Part shown: piece by piece, positions 9,232-18,352 of the stretch | Layout: every line of letters starts with the position of its first letter | How positions within the stretch are numbered: the first letter of the stretch is position 1 | From: JANQMY01 sp965227095 | Lineage (GTDB): Bacteria > Pseudomonadota > Alphaproteobacteria > JANQMY01 | Direction: 5' to 3' | DNA: 64,000 nt | NCBI GenBank assembly: GCA_965227095.1 | Contig: CBDDFL010000002.1 | Coordinates: 558,001 to 622,000 of the forward strand | The notes under the pieces: model-generated | Databases searched by the model: none | What the model was told of the DNA's origin: nothing | What the model saw: only the letters and a program-made list of their open reading frames with translations | Program-made: the position numbers and the translations under genes

Positions 9232-11534
9232 TAAGCGCTTTTTGCCTCTTCTAGGGCCTGCCACAGGCGGCTGGGCGTGACCGGCATGTCAATATGCTGA
9301 ACTCCTAAGGGGCGGACGGCATCAAGCACCGCCAGCATATAAGCGGGCGGGGCCGCTGTGGCACCGGCTTCACCACACCCTTTGATCCCCAGCGGGTTGC
9401 CGGGGCTGGGCGTCGTAAAGTGTTCGATATGAATGTGCGGCATGTCATCGGCGCGGGGCAGCCAATAGTCCTGCAAGGTGCCGGTGAGCGGCTGGCCCGA
9501 ATCCGGGTCGTATTGGACGATTTCGCCGGCGGCTTGACCAATGCCTTGGGCAACGCCCCCGTGAACCTGACCGTTTACGATCATGGGATTGATGACGATC
9601 CCGAAGTCGTCCACGATCGTGTAGCGATCAATCTTGACCGTGCCGGTTTCCGGGTCCACCTCTACTTCACATACATGGCCGCCATTGGGGAAGGTGGGGG
9701 TGTTCCCTTCATAGTCGCCGTTCCCCACAAGTCCGTCACCGGACAGTTTGGCAACCGACAGCAACGGCAAACGTTTGTTGGTGTTGGGCACTTCGAAGAC
9801 GCTCTCTTCCGCGTCAAAGCTTAGCTCGTCGGGGGACACACCAAGCTCGCCCGCGGCGAGGTCCTTGCCTTTGACAATCACGTCGTCTGAGGCAGCGGCA
9901 ACGGCGGATCCCGCCATATAACTGCTGGAGCCGCCCGTGAACCCGCCTTCCGGAAGGTCGGCGGTGTCGCCGGCACGAAATTCTACATTGTCAAACGGAA
10001 TGCCCAACCGTTCCGCGACCAGTTGGCCGAAGGTGGTGTGATGGCCTTGCCCAGACCCCTTATTGCCCACAGAGATAATCACGCGTTCATCGGGGGTGAT
10101 TTGTATGCGTCCGAAATCTTTCGGGGCGCCGCCGGTCTTTTCCATGTAATAGCACAGACCGCGCCCCCGCACTTTACCCTTGGCCTTCGAGGTTGCCACT
10201 CGCGCGTCATAATCATCCCAGTTCGACGCGGTGAGCGTTTTCTCAAGGCCTTGGTTGAAGTCGCCGCTGTCCATGGTGAACCCGCCGGCGCCGCTATAGG
10301 GCAACTGACTGGTTTTAATGAAATTGCGGCGTCTCAGTTCCGCTGGAGAAATGCCAAGGTCATGGGCTGCTTGATCGACCAGGCGTTCAATTAGGTAAGC
10401 AGCTTCCGGACGGCCTGCGCCTCGATACGCATCAACCGGCGTTGTGTTTGTAAAAACGCCTTTGACCCGCACCCACAGGGCACCCACATCGTAAACGCCG
10501 GCTTGCAGCCCGGCGGGTCCGACCGTCGGAACATTGGGCGCAAATGCGGACAGAGCACCCCCCATGGCGGCGACGGTGTTGACCCGCACGGCCAAGAAAC
10601 GGTGGTCTTTGTCCAAGGCAAGTTCCGCATACGACACATTATCTCGCCCCTGATTATCGGTCAGGAAAGCTTCTGAGCGGTCACTGGTCCACCGCACGGG
10701 TTTGCCAAGGCGCTTCGCCGCGATCGCCAAGACGATCTGTTCCGGATAAACAAAGCCTTTCATGCCAAAGCTGCCGCCCACATCGTTGGCGACAACCCGC
10801 ATATTCTCCATGGGCATTTGCAGAACCAATTGGCTCACCAGAAACTGCCACATTTGTGACCCTTGGGTGGCCGTATGAATGGTCAGCCCATCCCCGCCGG
10901 TGGGTTCTGCGATGGTGACACGCGGTTCCATGGACACCACCGCCACGCGGTTATTCACCAGGCGCAGTTTGGCAATGTGCGCGGCGGCGTCGAATTTGGC
11001 ATTGGTCGTGTCTTCATCGCCGAAGACAAAATCAAAGGCGAGGTTGCCGGGATTGCTGTCGTATAATTGCGGGGCCCCGTCGTCCAAGGCAGCTTCCGTG
11101 TTGGTCACGGACGGCAAATCGTCATAGTCCACAAAAACACGTTCCGCTGCATCCCGTGCGCCGTTCATGGTGGTGGCGATGACGCAGGCCACCGGATCTC
11201 CCACATAGCGCACGCGGTCTTTTGCCAAAGCATAGCGAGGGGGACGCGTGCTCTCGGACCCATCCTTGTTGGTGATCGGTGGCGCAATGCAGGGCAGGGG
11301 GCCCACACCCGCCGCATCGAGATCCGCAATGGTCAGAACGTCGAGCACGCCGTCAGCGGATTTTGCGTCCTCCAAATCAATCGAATTGATTGTGGCATGG
11401 GGAAAGGGCGACCGGACAAAAGCCGCATAGACTTCGCCGTCTATGTGGAAGTCGTCGGTGTAAAGGCCCTGGCCGGTGATAAAGCGATCATCTTCCTTGC
11501 GGCGAATGGATTGACCGACGCCAAATTGACCCAT
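9231..11534 (-). CDS. Molybdenum hydroxylase large subunit, CoxL form II-like
   Basis: The 767-residue protein starts with VGQSIRRKEDDRFITGQGLYTDD, typical of xanthine dehydrogenase/CO dehydrogenase large subunits that bind the molybdopterin cytosine dinucleotide cofactor. The active-site loop reads AYRGAGR (residues 369-375), the form II type rather than the AYRCSFR loop of true aerobic CO dehydrogenases. VGGSFGMKG (residues 252-260) and the C-terminal KGCGEAG with the general-base Glu are present. It likely hydroxylates an organic substrate such as a heterocycle, aldehyde or acyl compound in the cytoplasm. The Fe-S (CoxS) and FAD (CoxM) subunits normally encoded beside it are absent from the cluster. 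Confidence 0.9.
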   Translation of the reverse strand: MGQFGVGQSIRRKEDDRFITGQGLYTDDFHIDGEVYAAFVRSPFPHATINSIDLEDAKSADGVLDVLTIADLDAAGVGPLPCIAPPITNKDGSESTRPPRYALAKDRVRYVGDPVACVIATTMNGARDAAERVFVDYDDLPSVTNTEAALDDGAPQLYDSNPGNLAFDFVFGDEDTTNAKFDAAAHIAKLRLVNNRVAVVSMEPRVTIAEPTGGDGLTIHTATQGSQMWQFLVSQLVLQMPMENMRVVANDVGGSFGMKGFVYPEQIVLAIAAKRLGKPVRWTSDRSEAFLTDNQGRDNVSYAELALDKDHRFLAVRVNTVAAMGGALSAFAPNVPTVGPAGLQAGVYDVGALWVRVKGVFTNTTPVDAYRGAGRPEAAYLIERLVDQAAHDLGISPAELRRRNFIKTSQLPYSGAGGFTMDSGDFNQGLEKTLTASNWDDYDARVATSKAKGKVRGRGLCYYMEKTGGAPKDFGRIQITPDERVIISVGNKGSGQGHHTTFGQLVAERLGIPFDNVEFRAGDTADLPEGGFTGGSSSYMAGSAVAAASDDVIVKGKDLAAGELGVSPDELSFDAEESVFEVPNTNKRLPLLSVAKLSGDGLVGNGDYEGNTPTFPNGGHVCEVEVDPETGTVKIDRYTIVDDFGIVINPMIVNGQVHGGVAQGIGQAAGEIVQYDPDSGQPLTGTLQDYWLPRADDMPHIHIEHFTTPSPGNPLGIKGCGEAGATAAPPAYMLAVLDAVRPLGVQHIDMPVTPSRLWQALEEAKSA

Positions 11535-11558
11535 GAAAAAGCCTCGTGATGTTGTGAG

Positions 11559-12911
11559 CTACGCGATGCAGAGTTCGAGAATAGAGGAAAGTGTATCTTC
11601 TTGTTCCAGCGCACCCAAACGGTCTTTCACTTGGTGCGCTTTTTCGCGTCCCAACCGCGATGAGGCCAGCGACATAAATTTTTCATCCAGTTTGTGTTGC
11701 TGGTCGGAAAGGTCTTCGGCGGGGATGCCCACATCGATGTCACCGGAATAGGTGTCGGTTGATGTGGCTATGGACACACGGGTGCGGGTGCCCGGAGCCA
11801 TGTCGGCGATCACCGACACTTTTTCGCGTGTGGCCTGTAGCTTGGGGTCATTCGCATTTTGATCGCTATAGGTGTCCAGCACAGCGGTGTCATAGCCATG
11901 CAGGGCGAAGGCCTGGGTATGCCGCAAACTAAATTTCGTCTCCAAACCGGTTGTGGGGGACTGAATGTTGCACACTCTCAAATGGCCTTCCGGCACGTGA
12001 ATTTGAATGCTGTCCACCTGCTCCGGGGCGATCTGATGCTGTGCGACAAGTTTCTTGGTCACTTCAATGCCCGAATGGGTGAGGTAACAGGCGGCATGGT
12101 ATTTGTAGAGGTTCTTTCGAATGTGTTGTCCCGGCTCTATCGCCCGCAGCTCTTTGCCGGTTTCCTGCGATTGAGTGGCGAGAAATCCCTGGTCGGTTTC
12201 AAGAACCTCGTCATTGGCGGTAAAGCCGCGTGCGGCTAGCCGCGCGGCCATGAGGCCGTTGGCGGCGGACTTGCCCGCGTGAAATGGCTTTGTCATCGTT
12301 CCGAACATGGATTTAAGACCGGCCGCCTGAGCGCCGGCGATGCCGAAGGCCATGGCGGTTTGGTCCACCGTCAGTCCCATCAATTTCGCGGCAGCGGCAG
12401 CCGCGCCGAAAGCGCCCACCGTGCCGGTGGCATGAAATCCATTAATGTAATGGGACGGCATGGCGAGCTGTCCCACACGACACGAGGCCTCATATCCAGC
12501 GACAAAGGCGGTGATGATGTCTTTGCCCGACGCGCCGGTTTTTTCGGCAAGGGCCAACACAGCCGGAAAAATGGCGACGGTTGGGTGCCCGCCCATGGTG
12601 GAGCTGACATCGTCAAAGTCGAGAGCATGAGAAGCGCTGCCATTAATCAGCGCGCTATCGATAAGCGCCGCTTTCTCCGTGCGGCCCACAATGTGATGCG
12701 CGCCAGACCCGCTTAGCTCCTCACACAGAATATCCGTCAACGGCTCCGTTGCACCGGCCAGGGTACAGGCAAACCAATCGAGGATTGCTTGTTTGGCGCA
12801 TAGGACGGTCTCTTCTGACAGGGCATCGAAGCGATAAAGGTCCAGCCCCGCGGCGATGTCATGTGTTGCGCCGCTTAAAGGGGATTGGTCGATGGATTCC
12901 GCAATGGCCAT
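11559..12911 (-). CDS. MmgE/PrpD family protein
   Basis: The 450-residue protein matches the MmgE/PrpD family along its length: CAKQAILDWFACTLAGA near residue 45, SALINGSASHALDFDD near residue 90, GAFGAAAAAAKLMGL and KPFHAGKSAANGLMAARLA around residue 210. Known members include 2-methylcitrate dehydratase and cis-aconitate decarboxylase, which act on branched tricarboxylates. Which reaction applies here cannot be told, but a link to C5 dicarboxylates would fit the MaoC, CaiB and CoA lyase genes upstream. The start has an AAGGAC ribosome-binding site and lies 12 bases after the acyl-CoA dehydrogenase. Confidence 0.88.
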   Translation of the reverse strand: MAIAESIDQSPLSGATHDIAAGLDLYRFDALSEETVLCAKQAILDWFACTLAGATEPLTDILCEELSGSGAHHIVGRTEKAALIDSALINGSASHALDFDDVSSTMGGHPTVAIFPAVLALAEKTGASGKDIITAFVAGYEASCRVGQLAMPSHYINGFHATGTVGAFGAAAAAAKLMGLTVDQTAMAFGIAGAQAAGLKSMFGTMTKPFHAGKSAANGLMAARLAARGFTANDEVLETDQGFLATQSQETGKELRAIEPGQHIRKNLYKYHAACYLTHSGIEVTKKLVAQHQIAPEQVDSIQIHVPEGHLRVCNIQSPTTGLETKFSLRHTQAFALHGYDTAVLDTYSDQNANDPKLQATREKVSVIADMAPGTRTRVSIATSTDTYSGDIDVGIPAEDLSDQQHKLDEKFMSLASSRLGREKAHQVKDRLGALEQEDTLSSILELCIA

Positions 12912-12923
12912 GGGACGTGTCCT

Positions 12924-14138
12924 TTAAGAGTTGCGTTTCACTTTGCCCAGCAGATTGTCCGAGATAATGCGTTGTTGTATTTCGGAGCTGCCTTCGAAGA
13001 TTTTTGTGAGCCGCGCGTCCCGCCAATAGCGTTCCATGGCATGCAGCGTGGTGTACCCCGCGCCGCCCAGGATCTGAAGGCCTTCGCTGGTCACGCGTTC
13101 TGCCATTTCCGCGGCGAAATATTTTACCATGGATGCTTCCTTGTCGCAGCGCCGACCGGAATCAATTTCGTTGGCCACGTGATACATAAGCTGACGGGCC
13201 GCTTCGATTTCCGTTGCCATTGTCGCGATCTTGAAGCGGATGGCTTGGAAATTACCGATGGGTTGTCCGAACTGTTCGCGCTCATGGGCATAGGCCATGG
13301 CATCTTCCAACGCGCCTTGTGCAAGGCCGATGGACCGGGCGGCCGTGTGCGCGCGGGCAACTTCCAGGCCCGAGGCGACAGAGTAAAAGGCCTTGCCTTC
13401 CGTGTCGCCATCCTTCTTGACGATGGGGACCCGCACATTATCGAAATGAAGTTCGTAAGTTTTCCAACCGAAATATCCGATCTTTGGAATGGCACTGCCG
13501 GTCACCCCTTTGGGCAGTTCGCCCCGCGGTTTTTCAACGGCGATGGAGGTGAGGCCCGCATGGCGTTTGTTGCTGTCCGTATCGGTGCGCGCGATCACGC
13601 TGATGAAATCAGCCCCATCCGCGAAGGTGCACCAATATTTGTTGCCGTTGATCACCCATTCGTCGCCATCTTTCTCCGCGCGGCAGGTAATCGACGCCAC
13701 ATCGGAACCGGCATTCGGTTCCGACATGGAAAACGCGCCCAGATAATCCCCCCGCGCCATGCGCCGGATTTTTTCGAGCCGTTCGTCGCCGGTGCCGGGT
13801 ACGGACCGATAAAATCCATTGCCCCGGGCGATGATGCTAGCGACGCTCATCCAGCCGCGGGCGAGTTCCTCGGCCACCAAGCAATATTCAAAGACGCCCA
13901 GGCCCAGCCCGCCATATTTCTCTGGAATGGTGATGCCGAAAAAGCCAAGCTCCCCCATTTTGTCGATCAATTCGCGGGGAATGTCGCCTTTTTCCGGGTC
14001 CAATTTGTTCGCAACGGGCAGAACTTCGTTTTTTGTGAACTCGCGTGCCAAGTCGCGCATCATCCGGCGTTCTTCCGTCATGTGACCGGTTCCGGTGGCG
14101 CCTTCCATCTCATATGCGCCGATTGCTGCTTCCGCCAT
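12924..14138 (-). CDS. Acyl-CoA dehydrogenase
   Basis: The 404-residue flavoprotein has all family blocks: the N-terminal helical domain with RDLAREFTKNEVLPVA, the FGITIPEKYGGLGLG motif, FSMSEPNAGSDVASI in the beta domain, and the C-terminal QILGGAGYTT and WRDARLTKIFEGSSEIQ. The catalytic Glu lies in the FEGSSE stretch. It should oxidise an acyl-CoA to the 2-enoyl-CoA and pass electrons to ETF. The ATG at 14138 overlaps the stop of the upstream hydrolase by one base (TGATG) and has GAGG at good spacing. A GTG one codon earlier is possible. The acyl chain is unknown. Confidence 0.93.
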   Translation of the reverse strand: MAEAAIGAYEMEGATGTGHMTEERRMMRDLAREFTKNEVLPVANKLDPEKGDIPRELIDKMGELGFFGITIPEKYGGLGLGVFEYCLVAEELARGWMSVASIIARGNGFYRSVPGTGDERLEKIRRMARGDYLGAFSMSEPNAGSDVASITCRAEKDGDEWVINGNKYWCTFADGADFISVIARTDTDSNKRHAGLTSIAVEKPRGELPKGVTGSAIPKIGYFGWKTYELHFDNVRVPIVKKDGDTEGKAFYSVASGLEVARAHTAARSIGLAQGALEDAMAYAHEREQFGQPIGNFQAIRFKIATMATEIEAARQLMYHVANEIDSGRRCDKEASMVKYFAAEMAERVTSEGLQILGGAGYTTLHAMERYWRDARLTKIFEGSSEIQQRIISDNLLGKVKRNS

Positions 14139-15385
14139 CACGCTGCCTCTTGTTGTTGGTCGATTTTTTCAAGGACCGGAAGCAGATAGGATTTAAATTC
14201 TTCCGGGTTTTCCGACATGGGGAAGTGACCCATGCGCTTCATGATCTGCACATCCGTTGCCCCCACTTCGCGGGCCAGTTCCAATGTCATGTCAGGCGTC
14301 GCGGACAGATCATATTCGCCGGTTAAAAGATAGAGCGGGCATTTCTCCGTATCCAAATCTTTGGCCATGCCGTTGCGCAGATCGCCGTCGCTGAAATAGT
14401 AGTAAAGGTCCCCCAGAAAAATGCCGGGCCCCCCTTGCATGTAGTGCCAGACAGTTTCCCATTTGTCGGCGGACGGGCTCTGCGGCGCAATCAGCGAAAT
14501 CATCTGCGCGCCCGATACTTCCGATCCATGGACATCTGGGCGATAAAGGGCGAAGTCGTTCTCGCCTTCTTTCACACTCGCGCTTTCCGCATAGAGGGCG
14601 GACTGAAGACCTATAGCCGCTTTAAACTTGTCCCCATGGCGAAGCGCCAGGTGCAACACGGCACGGCCCCCGATGGAACAGCCCATCACAATTGGATTGT
14701 CGAGCTTCAGGGCGTCGGTCACCGCCATTACGGTGTCCACATAAAGGTCCGTGGTCAGCATATAGGGCGTTTTCTCAAAACCCGCGGGCGGGGAGGATTT
14801 CCCATGCCACGGTAAATCAAACACGATGACGCGATGGTTCTTCGTGATGCGTGGGTCTCGCAAGATCTCGCGATATTGACGCCCATCGGACCCGGCGGTG
14901 TGCAGGCAGAGCAGCGGCGTGCCGTGCCCCGCCTCTTCGAAATAAACCCGGCAGGGCTTGCCCGCCACATTCAAGCGTACATACCGACCCACTATGTCGT
15001 CGAATTCCGGCTCGGACAGGGGGACCGTGTCTTGCGCGTGTTGCGGACGGACGGCATCAATCAGGGTTTCGAAAATCATCAGATGACGCGTGAACTGCAA
15101 ACGGTCGCCCCCGATGGTGAGATGTCCGGATTCCACCATGCCGGCAAGGGATTGATAGCCAATATCCGGATGGGTTTTGATGACTTCTTGCCAAGCCTCC
15201 AGTGGCGCGGTCAGTGTAAAGTCGGGTTGCCGGCTGTTCGGTTCGACAGACGTCACGGCACCATTCTTTATGTGGATATATTCGGATGTGTCGCCAATTT
15301 TAAATTCGGCCAGCAGATCGACCAATTGGCTGCGCAGGCCAATCATCGGATTGGTCGCCGCTGCTTGTTCTATGGCTTCAAACAT
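14138..15385 (-). CDS. SCP2-like domain fused to alpha/beta hydrolase
   Basis: The 415-residue protein has two parts. Residues 1 to about 120 resemble a sterol-carrier-protein-2/alkyl-sulfatase C-terminal type lipid-binding domain (PDFTLTAPLEAWQEVI, then SGHLTIGGDRLQFTRHLMIF). Residues 135-410 form an alpha/beta hydrolase with LCLHTAGSDG at the oxyanion hole, the nucleophile elbow MGCSIGGRAVL, the acid in TGEYDLSA and the base in RMGHFPMSENP. The combination suggests hydrolysis of a hydrophobic ester, thioester or lactone, with the N-terminal domain holding the acyl group; this is inference. It is preceded by AAGGAGA and lies 11 bases after the IclR gene, within the run of catabolic genes. 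Confidence 0.82.
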   Translation of the reverse strand: MFEAIEQAAATNPMIGLRSQLVDLLAEFKIGDTSEYIHIKNGAVTSVEPNSRQPDFTLTAPLEAWQEVIKTHPDIGYQSLAGMVESGHLTIGGDRLQFTRHLMIFETLIDAVRPQHAQDTVPLSEPEFDDIVGRYVRLNVAGKPCRVYFEEAGHGTPLLCLHTAGSDGRQYREILRDPRITKNHRVIVFDLPWHGKSSPPAGFEKTPYMLTTDLYVDTVMAVTDALKLDNPIVMGCSIGGRAVLHLALRHGDKFKAAIGLQSALYAESASVKEGENDFALYRPDVHGSEVSGAQMISLIAPQSPSADKWETVWHYMQGGPGIFLGDLYYYFSDGDLRNGMAKDLDTEKCPLYLLTGEYDLSATPDMTLELAREVGATDVQIMKRMGHFPMSENPEEFKSYLLPVLEKIDQQQEAA

Positions 15386-15396
15386 GGGGCATCTCC

Positions 15397-16158
15397 TTAA
15401 CTTGCGATGGCTCGAGAGGGGACACTGATCTGTGTGCGGTACTTATCCAATACTTTCATGATGTGATCGCGGTTTTTTTCCAGCCGTTCGATGGGCGCGC
15501 CGACCCCCACGCCCATGGGCGGGCCTTCCGGGATGTCGAGCAGCGTGGCGATGACGCCGCCGCCTGGCGTCATGGACCCGCTGGTTTCGGCAAAGCCAAA
15601 GGCCCGGATTTTCTCTATTTCGTCCAGCAAATCAGATTCTTTCGTGCGGTTGGCCGCGACGGTTTCTTCCGAATTGACGCGCCTTAAAATCTTTTTGATC
15701 TCCGCATCGGGGTGCAGGCTGAGTAAGACCCGCCCGACGGCCGCGCGGGTGATCGGGCGCCGTGTCCCGATTTTGAGGTGCATGCGGACGGGATGGGTGG
15801 ATTCCACAATATGGGCATATTGAACCGTGACGCCGTTCTGCATGCCCAGAAGAACTAGCTCACCGGTTTCCGCGTGAATTTGTTCCAAGACCGAGATGAG
15901 ATTGTTCCCGCCGAGCGCGCGTTGTTGAACCCAAGATCCCAGAAACGCGATGCGCATGGTGGGGGTGTACAAGCGCGCTTGGGGGTCGTAGTCGAGATAC
16001 CCCAAGGAATAAAGACTTTTGAGAAGCACTGAGGTGCTCGACTGCGGAAAGCCTAAATTGCGCGCAATATCGCCCACGGACGCCGGCGTTTGACGTTCCG
16101 AAAAATACTCAAAAATTTCCAGAACGCGCGCCGCGGATTTGATGACCGTATCACTCAT
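15397..16158 (-). CDS. IclR family transcriptional regulator
   Basis: The 253-residue protein has an N-terminal winged helix-turn-helix (SVGDIARNLGFPQSSTSVLLKS, about residues 22-45, with wing LGYLDYDPQARLYTPT) and an IclR ligand-binding domain containing TGELVLLGMQNG, RRPITRAAVGRVLLS and MTPGGGVIATLL. IclR proteins bind small organic acids and repress or activate catabolic genes. It is embedded in the same-strand gene run, 14 bases after the CoA lyase and 11 bases before the hydrolase, so it is probably co-transcribed with the genes it controls. A 12-base palindrome upstream of the first MaoC gene is a candidate binding site. Confidence 0.92.
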   Translation of the reverse strand: MSDTVIKSAARVLEIFEYFSERQTPASVGDIARNLGFPQSSTSVLLKSLYSLGYLDYDPQARLYTPTMRIAFLGSWVQQRALGGNNLISVLEQIHAETGELVLLGMQNGVTVQYAHIVESTHPVRMHLKIGTRRPITRAAVGRVLLSLHPDAEIKKILRRVNSEETVAANRTKESDLLDEIEKIRAFGFAETSGSMTPGGGVIATLLDIPEGPPMGVGVGAPIERLEKNRDHIMKVLDKYRTQISVPSRAIAS

Positions 16159-16172
16159 GGCTCAAGGGCCTC

Positions 16173-17087
16173 CTACATGCCGATCAAATCGGCTTTCTTC
16201 AAAACATTGTTGAAGATGCGCATGGACGCCGCATCGACCATCACGCCCTTATGGTTCACGGACCCAAGACCTTCCGCTTCCGCTTTCAAATAGGCTTCCT
16301 TCATGTCGCGCGCCCAGGCCACATCTTTTTCGCGGGGTGAGAAGACATCAAGGGCCGGTTGAATTTGAGCGGGATGAATGGCCCATTTGCCCACCATGCC
16401 CAACACATTCGCGCGCTTGCATTCCGTGATAAAGCCCTCTTCGTCTTTAAAGTTGGCATACGGACCATCGACCGCATCAATGCCGGCGGAACGGGCGGCG
16501 ACCGTAATTTTGAACCGCGCATAGTGCCAGATATCGCCTGGATAAACGGCGTTGGCACCGCCAATCTCGCGAATGTCCACCCCCATGGACGCGGAGTAAT
16601 CGCCCATGCCGAATATCATCGCCTCCAGACGGGGGCTTGCGGTGGAAATCTCTTCTACATTCTGAAGAGCTTCGACTTCTTCGATCAGAACTTCCAGGCC
16701 GATTTTCTTGTTTAACTTTAGCTTCTGTTCCAGTTGGGAAATCAGCTTGTCGGCAAATAAAACGTCTGCGGCGTTCATCACCTTCGGCACCATTATGGTG
16801 TCGAGGTTTTCACCGGCCCCTTCGACAACCGTAATGATGTCCTCGTAACACCACTGTGTGGAGGTATCATTGACCCGAACGCAGCGGGTCTTCTTTCCCC
16901 AATCCAGATTGTTCAACGCATCGACAATTTGGTGACGGGCATCCGGTTTTGCGTTGGGCGCAACCGCATCTTCTAAATCGCAAAACACATGGTCGGCGGC
17001 GCTGGCCGCGGCCTTGGTCATCATCTTTTCGCTGGAACCAGGAACCGCAAGCTGCGATCGGCGAAGGCGTAGGGGACGGTCAGACAT
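16173..17087 (-). CDS. HpcH/HpaI (CitE-like) CoA-ester lyase
   Basis: The 304-residue TIM-barrel protein begins RPLRLRRSQLAVPGSS, the CoA-binding start of citrate lyase beta / malyl-CoA lyase proteins. It continues with the CDLEDAVAP motif holding a metal-binding Glu/Asp, VRVNDTSTQW, MVPKVMNAADV, the EVLIEEVEAL Mg-ligand block and GMGDYSASMG. Such enzymes cleave (methyl)malyl-CoA, citramalyl-CoA or similar beta-hydroxyacyl-CoA esters. The start at 17087 is preceded by GAAGGAG; the open frame continues 39 codons upstream into the CaiB gene and is rejected. With the neighbouring CoA transferase and hydratases it makes a plausible activation-hydration-cleavage set. Confidence 0.88.
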   Translation of the reverse strand: MSDRPLRLRRSQLAVPGSSEKMMTKAAASAADHVFCDLEDAVAPNAKPDARHQIVDALNNLDWGKKTRCVRVNDTSTQWCYEDIITVVEGAGENLDTIMVPKVMNAADVLFADKLISQLEQKLKLNKKIGLEVLIEEVEALQNVEEISTASPRLEAMIFGMGDYSASMGVDIREIGGANAVYPGDIWHYARFKITVAARSAGIDAVDGPYANFKDEEGFITECKRANVLGMVGKWAIHPAQIQPALDVFSPREKDVAWARDMKEAYLKAEAEGLGSVNHKGVMVDAASMRIFNNVLKKADLIGM

Positions 17088-17106
17088 GTATTTCTCCTTC
17101 GAATGC

Positions 17107-18348
17107 TCAAGCCGTGGCTTTGACCACATCTTTTTCAATAAGGTTGGCGATGTCATCGGCGGAATAGCCAATGGCCGCAAAGATTTCTTGTGTGTGTTCC
17201 CCAAGATAAGGGCTGCGTGATGAAATGCGCCCGGGTGTTTCGGTCATCTTGGCGGGTATGCCCGCAATTTGAGACGGTGTGGCGCACCCGGGTTGTTCCA
17301 CATCGACGATCATTTCACGGGCGGTAAAGTGTTGGTCGTTTGCGATATCGACCATATCCATCACGGGACCGAAGGGGATTTTACCACCCAGAAGGTCCGT
17401 CAGTTCCGCTTTGGTCAGCTTGCTGGTGCGAACACTGATCTCCGCTTCACACGCAACTCGGTTTTCAAGCCGTGCAAGGCCAGTGGCGAACCGCTCATCG
17501 GTTGCGTTTTCCGGCATGCCGAGTTCTTCGCACAAGGTGCGCCACATGCCGTCGCGTGCGCAGGCTATTGCCACATATCCGTCTTTCGCGGGGAACATGG
17601 CGAAAGGGCAAATCAGAGGGTGCCGATTGCCTTCGGGCCGGCCAGGCAAGCCTTTATAGGAATATTGGTAGACATTCCGTTCGCATAAAGACAAAACGGC
17701 GTCCACCATGCCCACATCGACGAACTGCCCCTTGCCGGTCTCACGGGCGCGATAGACCGCCGCCATAATGGCGAAGGCTGTCATCATGGCAGGCACAATG
17801 TCACCGGCCCCAGGGCCTACTTTCGCAAGCGTTTCGGGGTCTGGGCCCGTTGTGGTTATGAGGCTGCCCATGGCTTGCGATACCACGTCAAAGGCCGGCC
17901 AATCTTTGTACGGGCTCGCGCCCGTGCGCGGATCCCCAAATCCGCGAATGGCGGCGTAAACCAGTTTTGGATTGTCCGCCGACAATGTTTCATAGGACAA
18001 TCCCAGACGGTCCATCACACCGCTACGAAAGTTTTCCACCACCACATCCGCTTCCCGGGCAAGCTTTTTCATGGCGGCCTGACCCTCGGCACTTTTAAGG
18101 TCGACGGACACGCTTCGTTTGTTGCGGTTGACGCTTTGGAAATAGCCGCACAGGGATTTTTCCGTATCGTCGTCGCGATAAGGGCCGGCAAATCGGCTGC
18201 CATCACCCATCAGCGATTCGATTTTGATCACGTCGGCGCCATGGTCCGCCAACATGCTTGTGCAATAAGGCCCGGCCAATGCTTGGGTGAAGTCGAGAAC
18301 TTTTAAGCCCTGTAAAGACCCAAAGCCGGTGTCGTGAAACGCTCCCAT
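17107..18348 (-). CDS. CaiB/BaiF family CoA transferase
   Basis: The 413-residue family III CoA transferase opens with LQGLKVLDFTQALAGPYC and keeps LADHGADVIKIES, NRNKRSVSVDLKSAEG, VVVENFRSGVMDRLGL and AFDVVSQAMGSL. VGPGAGDIVPAMM contains the expected catalytic Asp. It should form a CoA ester from a carboxylic acid, using another acyl-CoA as donor and an aspartyl thioester intermediate. It is preceded by AAGGA and lies four bases downstream of the second MaoC gene. Mesaconyl-CoA C1-C4 transferase and itaconate or succinate CoA transferases are in this family, which fits the neighbours, but assignment to one substrate is not possible. Confidence 0.9.
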   Translation of the reverse strand: MGAFHDTGFGSLQGLKVLDFTQALAGPYCTSMLADHGADVIKIESLMGDGSRFAGPYRDDDTEKSLCGYFQSVNRNKRSVSVDLKSAEGQAAMKKLAREADVVVENFRSGVMDRLGLSYETLSADNPKLVYAAIRGFGDPRTGASPYKDWPAFDVVSQAMGSLITTTGPDPETLAKVGPGAGDIVPAMMTAFAIMAAVYRARETGKGQFVDVGMVDAVLSLCERNVYQYSYKGLPGRPEGNRHPLICPFAMFPAKDGYVAIACARDGMWRTLCEELGMPENATDERFATGLARLENRVACEAEISVRTSKLTKAELTDLLGGKIPFGPVMDMVDIANDQHFTAREMIVDVEQPGCATPSQIAGIPAKMTETPGRISSRSPYLGEHTQEIFAAIGYSADDIANLIEKDVVKATA

Positions 18349-18352
18349 GGTT

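Noticed and set aside
7018..9264. A start 11 codons earlier for the double CoA transferase
   Set aside because: It would lie inside the end of the CoxL-like gene; the one-base TAATG overlap at 9231 is the better start.
12885..14189. A 434-codon plus-strand open frame opposite the acyl-CoA dehydrogenase gene
   Set aside because: It runs antisense to a well-supported gene with all family motifs, and its translation is rich in His, Arg and Gly as expected of an antisense GC-rich frame.
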